7,341 nt of DNA. Source: Planctomycetota bacterium. Its GTDB lineage: Bacteria; Planctomycetota; Planctomycetia; Planctomycetales; Planctomycetaceae. The notes beneath the pieces are model-generated. The model did no database searches, was not told the origin of the DNA, and saw nothing but the letters and a program-made list of their open reading frames with translations. Position numbers and translations under genes: made by a program. Numbering within the stretch: the stretch's first letter is position 1; each line of letters opens with the position of its first letter. Below, piece by piece: positions 6,172-7,341 of this stretch. The DNA lies in the NCBI GenBank assembly GCA_013151585.1, contig JAADHY010000707.1, positions 1-7,341 of the forward strand, given 5' to 3'.

Positions 6172-6702
6172 ATGCAAGACGAATTGTTTGACATCGTCGA
6201 CGCAGAGGATCGCGTCATCGGCCAGGCGACTCGGCGCGAAGTGCACGCACGTGGGCTCAAGCATCGAGCCGTGCACATCTTCGTCTTCGATCCGGACGGC
6301 CGGCTGCTGGTCCAAACACGTTCAATTCACAAGGACGAGGACCCGCTGCTTTACACGTCCTCGGCTTCCGGTCACGTGGACGCCGGCGAAACCTATCAAG
6401 AGGCTGCGCGGCGTGAGCTGGAAGAGGAGCTGGGTCTGAAACCCCGGCCGATGGAGTTCTTGGTCAAGCTGGTGGCTGGTCCAGAGACATCCAACGAGCA
6501 TACGGTTCTCTATCGGGCTCAGTGTCGGCCTGACGAGATTGCCGTCGATCCTTACGAGATTGCGGCCGTTGAGTTCGTCGCGCTGGAGACTGTCCGACGG
6601 TGGTTGCTCGAACAGCCGCAAAAGTTCTCCTCCCCCTTTCAGACGCTACTCCGGTGGTACTTTGACCGTTTCCACTCGGGGCGACAGTCGGAACCGGCCT
6701 GA
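6172..6702 (+). CDS. Nudix hydrolase, IPP isomerase-like subgroup (YfcD-like)
   Basis: The 176-residue product has a complete Nudix box at residues 67-89: Gly67, Glu73, then RELEEELGL (81-89), fitting Gx5Ex7REUxEExGU exactly. An active Mg2+-dependent hydrolase of a nucleoside-diphosphate-linked or related pyrophosphate is expected. The start MQDELFDIVDAEDRVIGQ and the following HRAVHIFVFD (31-40) are typical of the subgroup related to type I isopentenyl diphosphate isomerase. However, the isomerase's catalytic Cys before the Gly-His pair is Ser66 here, so isomerase activity is unlikely. ATG 6172 is chosen because family similarity begins there; an in-frame TTG at 6148 would add eight residues. 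The ribosome-binding site is weak. The gene follows the lipid kinase by 66 bases on the same strand and probably belongs to the same transcript. The substrate is unknown. Confidence 0.92.
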   Translation: MQDELFDIVDAEDRVIGQATRREVHARGLKHRAVHIFVFDPDGRLLVQTRSIHKDEDPLLYTSSASGHVDAGETYQEAARRELEEELGLKPRPMEFLVKLVAGPETSNEHTVLYRAQCRPDEIAVDPYEIAAVEFVALETVRRWLLEQPQKFSSPFQTLLRWYFDRFHSGRQSEPA

Positions 6703-6745
6703 GCGATCTGTCTGGGGAATCGGCGAAGATCGACGATGCAAGTCA

Positions 6746-6796
6746 TTGTCGGGTAACAGCTTCAGCGTTGCCGGTCTTTCTGGCTGGCCCCGACAA
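6746..6796. repeat. Inverted repeat downstream of the Nudix gene
   Basis: TTGTCGGG (6746-6753) and CCCGACAA (6789-6796) are perfect 8-bp complements around a 35-base interior. The structure lies about 45 bases past the Nudix stop. There is no T-tract after it, so if it ends or protects the transcript it does so without a classical intrinsic terminator. The right arm runs into ACAACCTTCTCGCGACT (6793-6809), which is nearly repeated at 3573-3589. Confidence 0.4.
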
Positions 6797-6854
6797 CCTT
6801 CTCGCGACTGACCAGCGGCGCTGCTAGCGGATGTGAAAGTCTGCCGTCTTTGCC

Positions 6855-6884
6855 GGATGTTTCGGGTGGTGGGACGAAACATCC
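6855..6884. repeat. Perfect 10-bp inverted repeat upstream of the Cys-rich protein promoter
   Basis: GGATGTTTCG (6855-6864) and CGAAACATCC (6875-6884) are perfect complements separated by 10 bases. The centre lies about 40 bases upstream of the -35 element at 6910, which suits an activator or repressor operator. It could also be a 3' hairpin of the upstream operon, although no T-run follows on either strand. Confidence 0.5.
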
Positions 6885-6909
6885 CGCTCCCTTTGGAAAA
6901 CAAGCAATT

Positions 6910-6939
6910 TTGACTTAAGTTCGCGCAGAGGCGTAGACT
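6910..6939 (+). promoter_or_regulatory. Sigma-70-like promoter for the secreted Cys-rich protein gene
   Basis: TTGACT (6910-6915) matches the -35 consensus at five of six positions. An 18-base spacer leads to TAGACT (6934-6939), which matches TATAAT at four of six. The segment is more AT-rich than its surroundings. Transcription would start near 6946, about 230 bases before the ATG at 7175. Confidence 0.5.
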
Positions 6940-6945
6940 ATTCTT

Positions 6946-7174
6946 GAGGGACAACCGAATCGAGCGTTCGAATCGGTCAGCCGCCGGGGCGCCCGGGAAA
7001 AGCGAAGGGGCCTGATCGCGCGGACGGACCGATGGGGACGGCCTCAAGAACGGCTCGGAGCGGCGGCCCTGGGCGAGGCCGCGAGAGGGGGCGGTTGTCA
7101 AAGAGGGGAAAGGCCCTCCCGACGCACATCCATTTGATCGGCAACGTTCTGACCGTATCGGAGGAGGTGGAGTG
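6946..7174 (+). other. Long GC-rich leader of the Cys-rich protein gene
   Basis: About 230 bases lie between the predicted transcription start and the ATG. They hold no convincing gene but show possible RNA structure: a hairpin CCGGG-GCG-CCCGG (6984-6996), and the longer-range pair GGCCTC (7040-7045) with GAGGCC (7075-7080). The repeated heptamer CGAATCG lies near 6956-6976. The leader ends in a strong GGAGGAGG Shine-Dalgarno site close to the start codon. A structured leader controlling expression is possible; no known riboswitch class is recognised. Confidence 0.35.
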
Positions 7175-7341
7175 ATGCGAACCATGTTGGCCGGAATCAT
7201 CACGGTCGCGGGGACATTGGCGGCCCTGCCGGCTTTGGCCAGCTCCTACTGCGGGGTGGCCAGTTATCAAGCGTGTCCGGTCTCGGTCTGCCAGCCGACG
7301 GCTTGTTACACCACGTACAAGGTTGTCCGGCAGACATGCTA
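7175..7341 (+). CDS. Secreted cysteine-rich protein, planctomycete YTV-like, 3'-truncated by the window edge
   Basis: Only the first 55 codons are in the window. They encode a clear Sec signal peptide: MRTM, then a hydrophobic Leu/Ala/Ile core, with likely cleavage after ALA at residue 22. The mature part begins SSYCGVASYQACPVS and is rich in Cys (26, 34, 39, 44, 55) and Tyr, with ACYTTYKVV at 43-51. This resembles the start of planctomycete exported proteins built from repeated Cys/Tyr/Thr/Val motifs (YTV-type), thought to be cell-surface or cell-wall proteins. That link is from memory of the family, because the repeat array itself would lie beyond the edge. The ATG at 7175 has GGAGGAGG (7160-7167) a few bases upstream, one of the strongest ribosome-binding sites in the window, and a plausible promoter upstream. 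Both suggest substantial expression. Confidence 0.75.
   Translation, partial: MRTMLAGIITVAGTLAALPALASSYCGVASYQACPVSVCQPTACYTTYKVVRQTC

Noticed and set aside
6940..6985. Possible tRNA T-arm (GTTCGAATC near 6966)
   Set aside because: No matching acceptor stem, D-arm or anticodon stem can be built upstream, so this is a chance match.
6646..7203. Minus-strand open frame (185 codons) across the region after the Nudix gene
   Set aside because: It covers the promoter, leader and signal-peptide region of the plus-strand Cys-rich gene, has Arg/Pro/Ser-rich composition and no motif.
1..7341. CRISPR array, insertion sequence, integrase, toxin-antitoxin or phage-defence genes
   Set aside because: No regularly spaced repeats, transposase or recombinase motifs, or defence-domain signatures were seen on either strand.

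Overview
The window most likely comes from a Planctomycetota genome, probably Pirellulales-like. The evidence is a GC-rich sequence with loosely packed genes and long intergenic stretches, a secreted cysteine-rich protein with a CYTTY motif at the right edge, a Tat-exported sugar isomerase-like protein, and a small acidic protein of a type I associate with this group. The assignment comes from gene character, not from a marker gene.

Layout. Positions 1-1281 (+) hold the 3' part of a DASS/SLC13 sodium:anion symporter, cut by the left edge. A 400-base gap with several inverted repeats separates it from a convergent gene at 1682-2650 (-), an IolE-like TIM-barrel isomerase/epimerase with a twin-arginine leader. 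After a 447-base gap comes a 108-residue acidic protein at 3098-3424 (-). Positions 3425-4528 are about 1.1 kb without a convincing gene. They separate the leftward genes from a rightward cluster and hold two exact TAAAGTTT octamers (FliA/sigma-28-like -35 elements, one on each strand) and a compact nested inverted repeat.

The rightward cluster has three genes: a membrane-anchored calcineurin-like metallophosphoesterase (4529-5695), a DgkA-type lipid kinase (5692-6105) whose start overlaps the previous stop by 4 bases, and a Nudix hydrolase (6172-6702). The first two are almost certainly co-transcribed. Together they suggest turnover of phosphorylated envelope lipids or isoprenoids, but no substrate can be read from the sequence. 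Two hairpins without T-tracts follow the cluster.

A sigma-70-like promoter (6910-6939) then leads through a roughly 230-base structured leader into a secreted Cys-rich protein (from 7175) that runs off the right edge. I see no rRNA, tRNA, insertion sequence, CRISPR array or phage gene. No clearly new multi-gene system is visible. The best leads are the intergenic structures, the sigma-28-like sites, and the phosphoesterase-lipid kinase-Nudix cluster.
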